A program made the translations under genes and the position numbers. The notes under the pieces were generated by a model. That model saw only the letters and a program-made list of their open reading frames with translations, was not told the DNA's origin and did no database searches. A DNA stretch of 64,000 bases from CAYSCW01 sp964429795 (GTDB taxonomy: Bacteria > Acidobacteriota > Aminicenantia > Aminicenantales > Aminicenantaceae), in contig CAYSCW010000008.1 in the NCBI GenBank assembly GCA_964429795.1, positions 1-64,000 on the forward strand, written 5' to 3'. Positions 18,056 to 26,804 of this stretch are shown in pieces (positions within the stretch are counted from its first letter, which is position 1; every line of letters begins with the position of its first letter).

Positions 18056-18925
18056 ATGAAGTTTCCCGCCTTCACCATCCTGAGCACGACCACAAAAAGA
18101 TTCAGCGAAGACAGATGCGGAAACTTCGCCATCATCATCTCTTACTTCGCCGTTCTCTGTGCCATCCCTCTGGTTGCCCTGTTTGCCTTCATAACTGCCA
18201 GGATATTTGGAGGTTCAGAGATAGCTTTTCGCAGTCTCAACATCTTCTCTGAAGAATTCTTCGCCCAGCTCGACCCTAATTTTTTCACCAGGATTCAGGA
18301 TCTTGCCCGGAACATTACCAACCTGGGCTGGTTCGGACTGGCTGGTTCCTTTGTTGCGGCCAGTTTCCTTTTCTCCAACTTGATCTACTCCATAAATTTC
18401 ATCTTTAAGGCCACATACCAGAAATCGTTTCTCTACAATCGGATCATGGAATACCTTATCATGTTCATCATCGGGATCATCATGCTGATTTCCCTCTCCA
18501 TAACCGCGGTATGGACGGCTGTCCATCGCACTATAAGGGAAAGCCAGATCGTTGCTGCGCATATCAATCCAAAAATCGTCTCCCTGGTGGACAACTTTCT
18601 GATTCAGTATCTTATTCCCTTCACTTTGACTTTCCTAGTTCTCTTTTCTCTGTATAAGTTTATCCCAGAGATTAAAGTGCATACTCGAGCAGCAGCGTTG
18701 GCTGCTTTGATAAGTGCCTTTCTCTGGGAAGCTTTTAAGCGGCTCTTTGCTTTTTATGTGGCCCACTTCTCGGCTATAGGGATCGTTCTATCCAGATTTC
18801 TTCAAGGAACTCTGACCTCCCTCATTTTCTTCCTTCTCTGGATTTCTTTTTCCCTGGTGATTCTGCTTTGGGGAGCCGAGTTGGCTGCCGTCATAAACGA
18901 GAGAATCGATGAGAAAGCTGCCTGA
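18056..18925 (+). CDS. YihY/BrkB-family inner-membrane protein
   Basis: 289 aa from the ATG at 18056; longer readings would run back into atpE in another frame. There are six hydrophobic segments, with the family features RCGNFAIIISYFAVLCAIPL, VKVHTRAAALAALISAFLWEAFKR-like (helix 5) and LLWISFSLVILLWGAELAAV near the end. YihY/BrkB proteins, often mis-called RNase BN, are putative transporters of unknown substrate. It follows atpE by 31 nt and overlaps lpxD by 17 nt, so it is probably co-transcribed. No convincing SD. Confidence 0.8.
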   Translation: MKFPAFTILSTTTKRFSEDRCGNFAIIISYFAVLCAIPLVALFAFITARIFGGSEIAFRSLNIFSEEFFAQLDPNFFTRIQDLARNITNLGWFGLAGSFVAASFLFSNLIYSINFIFKATYQKSFLYNRIMEYLIMFIIGIIMLISLSITAVWTAVHRTIRESQIVAAHINPKIVSLVDNFLIQYLIPFTLTFLVLFSLYKFIPEIKVHTRAAALAALISAFLWEAFKRLFAFYVAHFSAIGIVLSRFLQGTLTSLIFFLLWISFSLVILLWGAELAAVINERIDEKAA

Positions 18926-19979
18926 TCCCCCCACTCTATCCGTAGAGGAGCTTGCCCGGATACTGGAATGTCCGTTTGAGGGAGAGGGAAAAACACCCAT
19001 CCAAGGTGTGGCCAGCCTGGAGAAGGCAAAAAAGGGAGACCTGGTATTTGTTGCTCATGGGAAATACCTTCCCCTGTTGGAGAAAAGCGGGGCTTCGGCT
19101 GCCATCATCCCTGTCCAGGAAAATTACAAGAGGATCCCCATCATAAAATCGGAAAATCCCTACCGCACTTTCATCAAAGCAGTTGGACTTTTCTACAAAC
19201 CCTACCGTCCTTTGCCTAACATCCATCCTCAAGCTCTCATCTCTCCCTCGGCAAAGATTGGAAAGGATGTCGCTGTGGGCCCTTTCTCATCAATCAGCGA
19301 TGAGGTTGAGATCGGTTCGGGCACGGTCATCTTCCCTCATGTTATCATCTATCCCAGAGTCTCCATCGGACAGAATGTGATTATCCATTCTCAGGTCTCC
19401 ATCCGGGAAGGAACCAAGATCGGAAACAGAGTGATTATTCACAACGGGTCTGTCATCGGCTCTGACGGCTTCGGCTACCTCAAAGAAGAGGATCACTCTT
19501 ACTGCAAGATACCGCAAAAGGGCATCGTGGTCATCGAGGACGAAGTCGAAGTGGGAGCCAACACCACCATTGACCGAGCTGCCTTAGGAGAAACAATCAT
19601 CCGGAAAGGGACCAAGATCGACAATCTGGTTCAGATCGCCCATAACGTCGAGATCGGAGAAAACACAATCCTGGCCGCACAAACTGGAATTGCCGGTAGC
19701 ACCAAAGTGGGCAAAAATGTCATCATGGGCGGACAGGTCGGCGTATCCGACCATGTGACCATCGGCGATAACGTGATTGTGGCCGCCGGAACCGGAATCG
19801 CCAAAAGCATTCCTCCAAACTCATTCGTCGGCGGAACTCCCCACATGGATATCAAAGAAGCACGAAAAGTCTGGGTGCTTCTTCCACAACTTTATGAGCT
19901 TTTCAAGGATGTGAAGAAATTGAAGAAAAAACTGAAGGAATTGGAGTCAGCCCTTCTTAATTTCCATAGACAGAAATAA
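18909..19979 (+). CDS. lpxD: UDP-3-O-(3-hydroxyacyl)glucosamine N-acyltransferase
   Basis: 356 aa. The N-terminal uridine-binding domain (TLSVEELARILECPFEGEGK..., about 1-100) is followed by many left-handed beta-helix hexapeptides (IGKDVAVGPFSSI, VEIGENTILAAQTG, about 110-315) and a C-terminal coiled segment (LPQLYELFKDVKKLKKKLKELE). The catalytic His lies in IAHNVEIGENT (about 237-247). LpxD transfers the second acyl chain in lipid A synthesis, which indicates an LPS-bearing outer membrane. It overlaps the BrkB gene end. Confidence 0.93.
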   Translation: MRKLPDPPTLSVEELARILECPFEGEGKTPIQGVASLEKAKKGDLVFVAHGKYLPLLEKSGASAAIIPVQENYKRIPIIKSENPYRTFIKAVGLFYKPYRPLPNIHPQALISPSAKIGKDVAVGPFSSISDEVEIGSGTVIFPHVIIYPRVSIGQNVIIHSQVSIREGTKIGNRVIIHNGSVIGSDGFGYLKEEDHSYCKIPQKGIVVIEDEVEVGANTTIDRAALGETIIRKGTKIDNLVQIAHNVEIGENTILAAQTGIAGSTKVGKNVIMGGQVGVSDHVTIGDNVIVAAGTGIAKSIPPNSFVGGTPHMDIKEARKVWVLLPQLYELFKDVKKLKKKLKELESALLNFHRQK

Positions 19980-20094
19980 GCGGCTGACTTCATCCGTTCT
20001 CAAAAGATCAATACATGTCCCTGATTTCCTCAGCCATGCGCAGAATGATCCACGACAAATTTCACATGTTTATGAATAATGCAGGTTATATAAT

Positions 20095-21030
20095 TTATAA
20101 AGGTCTGACCCCTGTGGACTCCAAATATTCATTGACAGAGAGGGCAGCGACCACCCCTGTCCCCACTGCAGTGGCCATCTGTTGTGGACAAGCATTGGTC
20201 ACATCGCCGGCAGCGAAAATCCCGGGTTGAGAGGTAGCCATGGATGAGCGTACTTTTATCTGACCCCATTCATCTAAATCCAAAAGGCCTCTCACAAGCC
20301 CCGAATTAGGAACTGTCCCGATAGAAACAAAAAGCCCATCCAGTTTTAGCTTAGAAGTTTTGTTTGTCTTGACGTTTTTCACCGTGATCGATTCGAACTT
20401 GTCCTGGCCTGAAATATCCTCGACAAAAGTCTCCCATAAAATCTCAATCTTCTGGTTAGAGAACACTCTTTCCTGGTAGATTTTTTCACCGCGGAACTGA
20501 CGGCGGCGGTGGATGAGTTTTATTGAGCGGCAGAATTTCGTCAATAAGAGCGCTTCTCTTAAGGCATTATCTCCTCCCCCCACCACTGCAACATCCTTAT
20601 CTTTGAAAAAGGCTCCGTCACAAGTGGCGCAATAGGAAACCCCCTTTCCGGCAAGCCTCTCTTCTCCCTCCAGACCCAACTTCCTGTAGACAGATCCCGT
20701 GCAGACAATTACCGCCTGGGCAGGGCGCTCTGCTTTTCTCCCTACCACGATCCAGAGATTGTCTTTCTTGTGCATCTGGGTGATTTCGTCGGTAGTGATT
20801 TCTGCCCCAAATTTTTCGGCTTGTTTCCGGAAATCGTCCATCAACTGGAAGGGAACGACACCATCAGGAAAACCAGGATAGTTTTCCACAAAATCCGTAA
20901 GGAGGATCTGCCCTCCAGGCATCCCCTTTTCTACGACCAGCGTCTTTAGCCTTGCCCTACCTGTATAAACGGCGGCGGCCAGACCAGCTGGTCCTGCACC
21001 TATGATGACCACTTTGTGGGTTTCATTCAT
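20095..21030 (-). CDS. trxB: thioredoxin-disulfide reductase
   Basis: 311 aa. The FAD Rossmann motif IGAGPAGLAAAVYTGRA (about 10-26), redox pair SYCATCDGAFF (Cys134/Cys137), NAD(P) motif VVGGGDNALREALLL and the C-terminal FAAGDVTN (ATG-GD motif) make the call firm. It passes electrons from NAD(P)H to thioredoxin. The start ATG overlaps the trxA stop (ATGA). The last residues (STGVRPL) are encoded by a GGGGTCAGACC stretch that may be a fragment of a palindromic repeat. Confidence 0.95.
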   Translation of the reverse strand: MNETHKVVIIGAGPAGLAAAVYTGRARLKTLVVEKGMPGGQILLTDFVENYPGFPDGVVPFQLMDDFRKQAEKFGAEITTDEITQMHKKDNLWIVVGRKAERPAQAVIVCTGSVYRKLGLEGEERLAGKGVSYCATCDGAFFKDKDVAVVGGGDNALREALLLTKFCRSIKLIHRRRQFRGEKIYQERVFSNQKIEILWETFVEDISGQDKFESITVKNVKTNKTSKLKLDGLFVSIGTVPNSGLVRGLLDLDEWGQIKVRSSMATSQPGIFAAGDVTNACPQQMATAVGTGVVAALSVNEYLESTGVRPL

Positions 21031-21353
21031 AAGTGTTTGGATATCACCTCGACAATCTTTTCCCGGGGAAGAGCACCCACTATGGTTTCTTTGAGTTCCC
21101 CATCATTAAAGAAAAGCAGAGTGGGAATGCTCATGACTCTGTATCGGGATGTGATCTTGGGGTTTTCATCCACGTTTAACTTCCTGATCTTTATCTTGTC
21201 CTTATAATTTTGAGCCAAATATTCCAAGGACGGAACAACCATCTGACACGGAGCACACCAGGTGGCCCAAAAATCCACCAGAACTGGAAGCTCACTCTTC
21301 AAGACCTCTTCCTCGAAGGTCCTATCGCTGACGCTGGTGAAATCTTCGGGCAA
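21027..21353 (-). CDS. trxA: thioredoxin
   Basis: 108 aa, standard size. The active site is WCAPC (Trp32-Cys33-Ala34-Pro35-Cys36) rather than the common WCGPC, with the preceding VDFWAT strand and the cis-Pro in VMSIPTLLFF (about 73-82). It begins with TTG at 21353 behind GGAGG with a 5-nt gap, located inside the end of glgA. It is reduced by the adjacent TrxB. Confidence 0.95.
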   Translation of the reverse strand: MPEDFTSVSDRTFEEEVLKSELPVLVDFWATWCAPCQMVVPSLEYLAQNYKDKIKIRKLNVDENPKITSRYRVMSIPTLLFFNDGELKETIVGALPREKIVEVISKHL

Positions 21354-21354
21354 T

Positions 21355-22824
21355 CTAGCCTCCTTTCCTTATTTCTAATGCACTTCGATAGAGTTTCGCA
21401 TATCTTCTCGCTGCACCCTGCCAGGAGAAATTCTCTTTAAGACCGGCCTTTATGATCTTTTTCCAGACAGCGGGCTTAGCATAACAGGAAAGTGCTTTTT
21501 TCAAGGCTTTAACCAGAGACTGGGAGGAATACTCTTTGAAAACAAAGCCGTTCCCTCTCATGGTTTTCGTATCATAGGCCTTTACAGTTTCTCCTAATCC
21601 CCCGGTGGCCCGAACCACTGGCACAGTCCCGTAGCGGAAGCTGTACAGCTGATTCAACCCACATGGCTCATACAGGGATGGAATAAGAAAAATGTCTGCT
21701 CCCGCCGCAATCTTATGGACCAAAGCAGGATTCAGCTCAAACTTAATGGAAATTTTTCCAGGATAGCGATCCTGGATGGTCAGGAACTCGCTCTCGTACT
21801 TTTCATCCCCCTTACCCAGGATCACAAGACCCACATCCATATCCATGATCTTATCCATGGCCTCAATCAGAATATCAAAGCCCTTCTGAGAGCTTAGGTA
21901 GGAGACCACACCGATGATAGCTGTCTGAGGAGGGAGGGAAAGCCCGAATTCCTGGATCAAATCTTTTTTGCATTCTTGCTTGGGCCTTAAATCAGAGGGA
22001 GTGTAATTGGCCACGATGTAGGGATCGGTTTCTGGGTTCCAAATTTCGTAGTCCACACCATTGCGAACACTGAAAAAGACATTCTTGCGGCTTTCCAGGA
22101 CATCCTTTAACCCAAAACCATGCTTCATGGTCAGGATCTCTCTTCTATAAGAATAACTCACTGTGTTGAGAATATCGGAAAACAAAAGGCCTGTTCGGAG
22201 AAAATTGAACTTACCGTTGAAATCCAAAGGTCGGGGACTCAAATCGTTCCAGTTCAATCCCGCCAGGGAAAGAGCCTCGGCCGGAAATTCTCCCTGATAG
22301 GCGATGTTATGAAGGGTGAGGATGGTAGCGACCTTTTTAAAATGATTCCTGTTGGCGTAATGGGTTTTCAGGAAAACGGGAATGAGGGCGGTGGGCCAAT
22401 TGTTACAGTGAATCACATCCACAGGCATCTTGGTCTTCCATAAAAACTCCAGCACGGCTCGGTTGAAAAAAATGAATCTTTCATCATTATCCAGGTATTC
22501 TCCCTTGCCCGTGCCGTAGATATTCTCTCTCCAGAAATACTTGGGATTTTCTATAAAATAGATATTATACCTTCCTAGCTCGCTCTTGTAGACTTGGGCT
22601 TTAACTTTTTCTTCCCCTATAGGGATCAAGATTTTCGTCTTTACCAATTCTTTGGGTAAGGACTCAATCTCCGGTCGTCTGTATTTGGGCATGAAGACAG
22701 AGACATCCATACCAAAGGAGGCAAGATACTTGGGAAGCGAGGAGGCAACATCTGCCAATTCCCCCGATTTGGCAAAGGGAGAGACCTCGGCTGAAACAAA
22801 TATCACTCTGATTTTCTGACCCAT
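21355..22824 (-). CDS. glgA: glycogen synthase (ADP-glucose, GT5)
   Basis: 489 aa. The N-terminal nucleotide-sugar loop reads PFAKSGELADVASSLP (about 16-31), where classical GlgA has KTGGLADV; the second Gly is Glu. The C-terminal motif IPSLYEPCGLNQLYSFRYGT (about 375-394) with TGGLGETV is intact. The product elongates glycogen with alpha-1,4-glucose. The start ATG has no SD, and the promoter at 22836-22864 implies a leader of only about 5 nt. The gene opens an operon with trxA-trxB. Confidence 0.9.
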   Translation of the reverse strand: MGQKIRVIFVSAEVSPFAKSGELADVASSLPKYLASFGMDVSVFMPKYRRPEIESLPKELVKTKILIPIGEEKVKAQVYKSELGRYNIYFIENPKYFWRENIYGTGKGEYLDNDERFIFFNRAVLEFLWKTKMPVDVIHCNNWPTALIPVFLKTHYANRNHFKKVATILTLHNIAYQGEFPAEALSLAGLNWNDLSPRPLDFNGKFNFLRTGLLFSDILNTVSYSYRREILTMKHGFGLKDVLESRKNVFFSVRNGVDYEIWNPETDPYIVANYTPSDLRPKQECKKDLIQEFGLSLPPQTAIIGVVSYLSSQKGFDILIEAMDKIMDMDVGLVILGKGDEKYESEFLTIQDRYPGKISIKFELNPALVHKIAAGADIFLIPSLYEPCGLNQLYSFRYGTVPVVRATGGLGETVKAYDTKTMRGNGFVFKEYSSQSLVKALKKALSCYAKPAVWKKIIKAGLKENFSWQGAARRYAKLYRSALEIRKGG

Positions 22825-22835
22825 GGAAAGTGATT

Positions 22836-22864
22836 ATAATAATACCAGGTAAGAAAAATGTCAA
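22836..22864 (-). promoter_or_regulatory. sigma-70-type promoter of glgA (leaderless candidate)
   Basis: Minus strand TTGACA (22864-22859), 17 bp, TATTAT (22841-22836). The -10 box ends 11 nt before the ATG at 22824, so transcription should begin within about 5 nt of the start codon. Confidence 0.6.
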
Positions 22865-22884
22865 ATAAAGGGGCAGCATGGTAT

Positions 22885-23062
22885 GCATCTCTATTTCCGT
22901 GATACGAGAACCAATGAAGTATGGATAGGTGTAATGAAGACGAGGTCCTGTCCGTCTGAGCCGCATAGTGGTGGGTGGGAGGGTCTTCGGCGAAGATGGA
23001 GGAGAACCAACGCTGTGATTGATTATATCCCTCATCAACGGCTATCACGGAAATAAAGATGC
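22885..23062. repeat. palindromic element, B-type, copy 1
   Basis: Ends: GCATCTCTATTTCCGTGAT (22885-22903) and its inverse at 23044-23062, 18 of 19 matching. The core contains the conserved G-rich block GTGGTGGGTGGGAGGGTCTT (22968-22987) inside an imperfect hairpin. No flanking direct repeat was found. Confidence 0.7.
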
Positions 23063-23080
23063 TTTTTCAATGAGGTGAAA

Positions 23081-23273
23081 GCATTCTAAATCCGTGATGA
23101 AACAACAATCAGGCAAGCTTTTGAGGAAGCCATCCGGAGGCGAAGCGGGCACGGTTCCTCGAAGAGGAGAGCGAAGCCGAGGAATGAGCGGATTTTCCTC
23201 GCTGGGGAAAATCCGCGTGCTGACGATTCAGCTTGCCTGATTGTTCTCAAAATCATCACGGAAATGAAGATGC
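23081..23273. repeat. palindromic element, A-type, copy 1
   Basis: Outer ends near 23081-23100 and 23253-23273 are inverted with small differences. The subterminal arms ACAATCAGGCAAGCT (23105-23119) and AGCTTGCCTGATTGT (23230-23244) pair perfectly. Inner hairpins are TTCCTCG/CGAGGAA (23155-23161, 23178-23184) and GCGGATTTTCC/GGAAAATCCGC (23188-23198, 23206-23216). Confidence 0.7.
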
Positions 23274-23286
23274 TTCTGGCAGTCCA

Positions 23287-24135
23287 TTATTCGGCCCAAC
23301 CCAACTTCTCTTTTACCAGGTCGAAATAGTTCCTCTTTGGAGAGGAAATAAGACGAAGCACAAAATCACTCAGTCTGACCTTGACCACATCGTCCTTAAT
23401 CAACGGATTTCCCCTCTGGCCATCGAGGGTGAGATAGACCTCCTCCCCTCCGGTCAGAAGCTGAACCTTTATGGTTAAATCGGAGGAAATGACCAGGGGC
23501 CGGAAGGAAAGGGTATGAGGACAGATAGGAGCAATGATGATGGCGGGAATATACGGCTGAATGATCGGTCCACCGGCTGCCAGAGAGTAAGCTGTCGAAC
23601 CAGTAGGAGTGGAGATGATCAGCCCATCCGCCCGAAGTCTTGCTATTTCCTTCTCTTCTATCCAGATTGTGCATTGAATCATTCGCGCCAGAGCCCCTTT
23701 GTTGATAACCACATCATTGAGACAATAATAGGCTTTTTCTCTGAAGGATGCCTCCAGCATCCGTCTATGGCTGATGATCTCTTCGTTTCCTTCCAGGAAA
23801 GCATCCAGAGCCAGATACATTTCGGAAAGAGGAACTTCAGTCAAAAATCCGAGCTTCCCCAAGTTCACTCCTAACACAGGCACATCCTTTTGAGCTGCCA
23901 AGTGGGCAACACTGAGGAGAGTTCCGTCTCCACCAAGGACAACTACAAGGTCGACTCGTTCCGGAAGCTCTTCTCTCGGATATCCTTCTTTTTCCCTCAG
24001 CTTTTGGGCAGCCTCCTCCTCCAAAAAGCACACTATGTCCTTTTTTGCGAAATAACGAAGGAGTTCTTCTAGTATCTTCTCAATTTGAGGAGCATGGGGC
24101 TTTATCACAAACCCTACCCGATGAATTTTATTCAT
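23287..24135 (-). CDS. nadK: NAD kinase
   Basis: 282 aa from the ATG at 24135, chosen because GGGAGG lies 9 nt upstream; a TTG three codons earlier is less likely. Motifs: LGGDGTLLSVAH (about 67-78, GGDG), NLGKLGFLTEV (about 91-101) and the nucleotide site LIISTPTGSTAYSLAAGGPI (about 173-192). It phosphorylates NAD to NADP with ATP or polyphosphate. It is the last gene of the long minus-strand block and overlaps tlyA by 8 bp. Confidence 0.93.
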   Translation of the reverse strand: MNKIHRVGFVIKPHAPQIEKILEELLRYFAKKDIVCFLEEEAAQKLREKEGYPREELPERVDLVVVLGGDGTLLSVAHLAAQKDVPVLGVNLGKLGFLTEVPLSEMYLALDAFLEGNEEIISHRRMLEASFREKAYYCLNDVVINKGALARMIQCTIWIEEKEIARLRADGLIISTPTGSTAYSLAAGGPIIQPYIPAIIIAPICPHTLSFRPLVISSDLTIKVQLLTGGEEVYLTLDGQRGNPLIKDDVVKVRLSDFVLRLISSPKRNYFDLVKEKLGWAE

Positions 24136-24913
24136 TCCAGACAACCTCCCAGATTGATCTCTTAACCTTAGCCAAAGATAAAGGGCTCTCTCCTAGAGAC
24201 CAATAAACGAAAAATTCCTGGTTTCCTTTCTGACCACGCAGAGATGTCTTGATCAAGCCTCGAAGCGCGAATCCCATTCCAGAGGCCTCTTCTTCTATCT
24301 CCTCAAGCACCTCTTGATGCAAGCGCGGGTCCTTGACAATCCCCTTTTTCCCTACCTGCCCTTTTCCCACTTCAAACTGAGGTTTGATGAGAGCAAGCAG
24401 TTTCCCCTCTCCAAGAAACCCTTTAACAGCCGGCATCACCTTGAGTACAGATATGAAAGAGAGATCCATGGTGACGATACCCAAGGCTTCCGGAAAATCG
24501 GCTTTTTTCAAATAACGGGCATTCTTTTCCTTGAGAATAACCCGAGGGTCTTCTCTCAGCTGCCAATCCAGTTGACGGATGTCCACATCCACCGCATAAA
24601 CCCGCACGACTCCCCTTTGGAGAAGACAATCGGTGAAGCCCCCAGTGGACGCTCCCAGATCAGCCGCCACTTGACCTTTAACCGAAACACAGAAAGCATC
24701 AAGGGCTTCTTCCAGCTTCAGCCCTCCGCGGCTGACGTAGGGCATGGTCTCCTTGATCAAAATGTTCCCGTCCGGGTCCAGCCTCTGCCCAGGTTTTTCC
24801 ACTTTCTGCCCCTCAGTATAGACCATTCCTGCCATGATCAGGGCCTGGGCTTTATGCCGACTCTCGACCAAACCTCGAGCGACCAGGATCTTATCGGCTC
24901 TCTCCTTTTTCAT
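24128..24913 (-). CDS. tlyA: TlyA-family rRNA 2'-O-methyltransferase (S4 + FtsJ)
   Basis: 261 aa from the ATG at 24913. A longer reading to 24973 would add 20 unsupported residues upstream of the S4 domain. The S4 RNA-binding domain is at the N-terminus (ERADKILVARGLVESRHKAQ, about 4-23), followed by an SAM-binding FtsJ-like fold (AADLGASTGGFTDCLLQRG, about 82-100; MDLSFISVLKVMPAVK). TlyA proteins methylate 16S and 23S rRNA; some are annotated as haemolysin A. It overlaps the dxs 3' end by 23 bp. Confidence 0.88.
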   Translation of the reverse strand: MKKERADKILVARGLVESRHKAQALIMAGMVYTEGQKVEKPGQRLDPDGNILIKETMPYVSRGGLKLEEALDAFCVSVKGQVAADLGASTGGFTDCLLQRGVVRVYAVDVDIRQLDWQLREDPRVILKEKNARYLKKADFPEALGIVTMDLSFISVLKVMPAVKGFLGEGKLLALIKPQFEVGKGQVGKKGIVKDPRLHQEVLEEIEEEASGMGFALRGLIKTSLRGQKGNQEFFVYWSLGESPLSLAKVKRSIWEVVWNE

Positions 24914-26804
24914 CGGGAGCTCTTTCTTTTTCCCTGTAAAAATCCAAAATTTGACAAAAAATCCCCTCTTCATCCAGCTGGTATCTCTTCTTTATCTCAT
25001 CTACGCTGCCTAACGGGTATATCTCCAAAGGAAGACCGATGCTTTTGAACCGAACGTCGCACCTGCCTTCTCTGTCCAGAAGTTCACGCACCGCACTACC
25101 AAACCCACCTGTTTTTACTCCTTCTTCTACAACTATGATCCTTCCTCCGGGACCAGCAAATCTGAGTATCATCCTCTCATCTAAAGGTTTGGCAAACCGG
25201 GCATTGACCATCGCTAGACTTATCCCTTGCTGCTCTAATCTCTTTGCCGCCTTCAAAGCAGGATAAACCATGCTTCCCAGAGCAATGAGCAAATCCTTAC
25301 CCTCTTTAAGCTGTTCACTCCGACCCAACGGAATCTCTGTGAAAGTCTCATCAAGAGTCACTCCAAAACCCATCCCTTTCGGAAAGCGAATAGCCGCAGG
25401 ATGGGAGAAGGAGAATGCAGATTTCAGCATATGCTGCAATTCATTCTCATCTTTAGGGGCCATAATAATCATGTGAGGCATATGCCTGAGGTAGATGATA
25501 TCGTTTATACCCTGATGGGTAGCTCCGTCAGCCGGGACGATACCCGAGTGATCGAGAGCAAAGATGACAGGAATATCCATCAGGCAAACATCATGGTAGA
25601 TTTGATCATAAGCCCTCTGAAGAAAGGTAGAATAGATGGCGACCACAGGTCTGAAGCCGTTGAGGGCCAATCCGGTGGCAAAATCGACAGCATGTTGCTC
25701 AGCGATACCCACATCAAAAAACCTATCAGGAAACCGGGAGGCGAAAGGGCTCAAGCCCGTTCCCTCCGGCATGGCGGCCGTTATGGCAACAACCTTTTTA
25801 TCCCTTTCAGCAAGGCGCATCAGGCTTTCCCCGAAGACAGAAGAATACGTCGGTCTTTGGTCTGTGGAGAATATTTTCCCTGTTTGGAGATCAAAAGGGG
25901 AGACACTGTGATACAGACTCGGATTCTTCTGCGCAGGAGTGTATCCCTTTCCCTTCTGGGTGACACAATGAACGAGTACCGGTCCTTTCGAGGACTTGGC
26001 TTCCTCAAAGATATCCATGAGAGAGGAAAGGCTGTGTCCCTGAACCGGCCCGATATATCTGACTCCCAATTCTTCAAACACCAGACCGGGAAAAAATATC
26101 TTCTTGATTGCCTCTTCCACGGCCCGGGCAACCTTGATCATCGGCTCTCCCACCGCAGGAATGACTTTGAGTACCGATTTTGCATGGTCCTTCATTCTCA
26201 GGTAGTATCGCCCTGAGACAAGATAAGATAGATATTTGGATAATGCTCCCACATTATGGGAAATGGACATTTCATTGTAATTCAAGATAATAATCAATTT
26301 CTCTCTGAGGTGACCGATCTGGTTTAAGGCTTCCCAGGCCACACCGCCAGTCAAGCTTCCGTCTCCGACCACTGCGACCACATGGTAATCTTCCTTCATT
26401 TTGTCACGGGCCACCGCCATACCCAGGGCCGCCGAAAGTGCTGTAGAGGCATGACCTGTATTGTAGACATCGTACTCGCTTTCTTCCCGGCAGGGAAAAC
26501 CACAAATTCCTTGGTATTGACGGAGAGTGAAAAATTCTTTTTTTCTTCCGGTGAGTATTTTATGGGTGTAACATTGGTGTCCCACATCCCACAGGATCTT
26601 ATCCTTGGGCGCATCAAAGACATAGTGAAGGGCCAAGGTCAGCTCCACCACCCCTAAGTTTGGAGATAGGTGCCCGCCATTCTTGGAGACCACCTTCAAG
26701 ATCAGTGCCCGGATTTCCCTGGCTAGTCGAGTCAGATCCTTCAAAGAAAGTCCTTTTAGATCTCGGGGGCTATCGATTTTATCAAGAATTTTAACCATTT
26801 TCAT
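24891..26804 (-). CDS. dxs: 1-deoxy-D-xylulose-5-phosphate synthase
   Basis: 637 aa, full length. Thiamine-diphosphate features include GHQCYTHKILTGR (about 74-86), GDGSLTGGVAWEALNQIGH (about 150-168) with NYNEMSIS for Mg binding, and the pyrimidine-domain FDVGIAEQHAVDFATGLA (about 363-380). DXS condenses pyruvate and glyceraldehyde-3-phosphate, the first step of the MEP isoprenoid pathway. The start ATG overlaps the ispA stop (ATGA), pairing precursor and prenyl chain synthesis. Confidence 0.96.
   Translation of the reverse strand: MKMVKILDKIDSPRDLKGLSLKDLTRLAREIRALILKVVSKNGGHLSPNLGVVELTLALHYVFDAPKDKILWDVGHQCYTHKILTGRKKEFFTLRQYQGICGFPCREESEYDVYNTGHASTALSAALGMAVARDKMKEDYHVVAVVGDGSLTGGVAWEALNQIGHLREKLIIILNYNEMSISHNVGALSKYLSYLVSGRYYLRMKDHAKSVLKVIPAVGEPMIKVARAVEEAIKKIFFPGLVFEELGVRYIGPVQGHSLSSLMDIFEEAKSSKGPVLVHCVTQKGKGYTPAQKNPSLYHSVSPFDLQTGKIFSTDQRPTYSSVFGESLMRLAERDKKVVAITAAMPEGTGLSPFASRFPDRFFDVGIAEQHAVDFATGLALNGFRPVVAIYSTFLQRAYDQIYHDVCLMDIPVIFALDHSGIVPADGATHQGINDIIYLRHMPHMIIMAPKDENELQHMLKSAFSFSHPAAIRFPKGMGFGVTLDETFTEIPLGRSEQLKEGKDLLIALGSMVYPALKAAKRLEQQGISLAMVNARFAKPLDERMILRFAGPGGRIIVVEEGVKTGGFGSAVRELLDREGRCDVRFKSIGLPLEIYPLGSVDEIKKRYQLDEEGIFCQILDFYREKERAPDEKGESR

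Larger units (their letters stand above)
22825..23286. other. intergenic region with promoter and two adjacent palindromic elements
   Basis: 462 bp between nadK and glgA, both on the minus strand. It is filled by the glgA promoter (22836-22864), a B-type element (22885-23062) and, 18 bp later, an A-type element (23081-23273). Reading frames through it are by-products of the repeats. Confidence 0.7.

Noticed and set aside
19945..19989. Inverted repeat AGTCAGCC/GGCTGACT at the end of lpxD
   Set aside because: The arms straddle the stop codon and no T-tract follows on either strand, so it is not called as a terminator.
20095..20115. REP half-site GGGGTCAGACC at the end of trxB
   Set aside because: It resembles palindromic repeat arms, but no partner arm is present, so it is not called as a feature.
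22664..23048. Minus-strand reading frames of 81 and 124 codons near 22.9 kb
   Set aside because: They read through the B-type palindrome and the glgA 5' end, and similar frames arise in every copy (for example 39892-40092 and 50969-51271), so they are by-products of the repeat.
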